Positions 6,050 through 6,382 of a stretch of DNA of 6,382 nt are shown piece by piece; the first letter of the stretch is position 1; each line of letters opens with the position of its first letter. The notes under the pieces were generated by a model. It did not search any database and was not told the DNA's origin. It was given only the letters and a program-made list of their open reading frames with translations. The position numbers and the translations under genes are program-made. Source of the DNA: Acidobacteriota bacterium (GTDB lineage Bacteria > Acidobacteriota > Vicinamibacteria > Vicinamibacterales > UBA2999); the NCBI GenBank assembly GCA_013813075.1, contig JACCSI010000225.1:1-6382 (forward strand), given 5' to 3'.

Positions 6050-6382
6050 AATGGTCAAGCCTCACGACTAATTAGTACTGGTCAGCTAAACATATCACTA
6101 TGCTTACACACCCAGCCTATCAACCTGGTGGTCTACCAGGAGTCTTTAGGGACCGAAGTCCAGGGAAATCTCATCTTGAGGAGGGTTTCACGCTTAGATG
6201 CCTTCAGCGTTTCTCCCGACCGGACTTAGCTACCCAGCGATACCACTGGCGTGATAACTGGTACACTAGAGGTCCGTCCAACCCGGTCCTCTCGTACTAA
6301 GGTCAGACCCTCTCAAATTTCCTGCGCCCACCGTAGATAGAGACCGAACTGTCTCGCGACGTTCTAAACCCAGCTCACGTAC
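6050..6382 (-). rRNA. rrl: 23S ribosomal RNA, 3' end (partial, cut by window edge)
   Basis: The minus strand from the right edge reads GTACGTGAGCTGGGTTTAGA, then ACGTCGCGAGACAGTTCGGT, which is domain V near the peptidyl-transferase region. The sarcin-ricin loop AGTACGAGAGGACCG follows at 6298-6284 (domain VI, the elongation-factor binding site). The gene ends with CGTGAGGCTTGACCA near 6050, whose GGCTTGACC would pair with the 5' end of 23S outside the window. By comparison with E. coli, about the last 333 bases are present, which agrees with an end at about 6050 within a few bases. Confidence 0.96.

Overview
The window looks like chromosomal DNA of a GC-rich free-living bacterium. A Gram-negative soil or freshwater lineage such as Acidobacteriota (perhaps Vicinamibacteria) fits the mix of a gluconate-dehydrogenase-like GMC oxidoreductase, exported hydrolases, a DUF72 protein and a four-cysteine hypothetical. 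That placement is inferred from gene style; the 23S rRNA fragment would settle it.

Layout. From 1 to about 5617 every credible protein gene is on the + strand. (1) A short C-terminal tail of an unseen gene ends at 54 and overlaps the start of a GMC-family FAD oxidoreductase (54-1643) that carries a probable iron-sulfur Cys cluster. (2) A signal-peptide-bearing NodB/PgdA-type polysaccharide deacetylase (1640-2599) overlaps it by ATGA. (3) A secreted M20 metallopeptidase starts at 2644. Its reading frame breaks near 3690-3705, and its last ~75 residues, including the final zinc-ligand His, lie in another frame (3702-3929). (4) A DUF72 protein follows (3973-4710). (5) A 169-base gap contains a large GC-rich hairpin (4802-4862). 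(6) A conserved-looking protein of unknown function with an N-terminal C-x3-C-x2-C-x5-C motif ends the series (4880-5617).

From about 5638 to the right edge the minus strand carries the 3' end of an rRNA operon. In transcription order it holds the 3' end of 23S rRNA (6050-6382, cut by the edge), a ~255-base spacer with a boxA-like antitermination element, a complete 5S rRNA (5678-5795), and a strong intrinsic terminator (5638-5666 plus T-tract). The rRNA operon therefore converges on the 4880-5617 gene.

Functionally, the first two genes are translationally coupled. Together with the M20 peptidase they form a block of redox and exported hydrolytic functions, but no shared pathway can be shown. 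DUF72 and the Cys-motif gene look independent. I see no CRISPR array, insertion sequence, phage gene, tRNA or recognisable defence system. The points most worth a second look are the frame break in the peptidase, the boxA in an unusual place (23S-5S spacer), the intergenic hairpin and the uncharacterised four-Cys protein.
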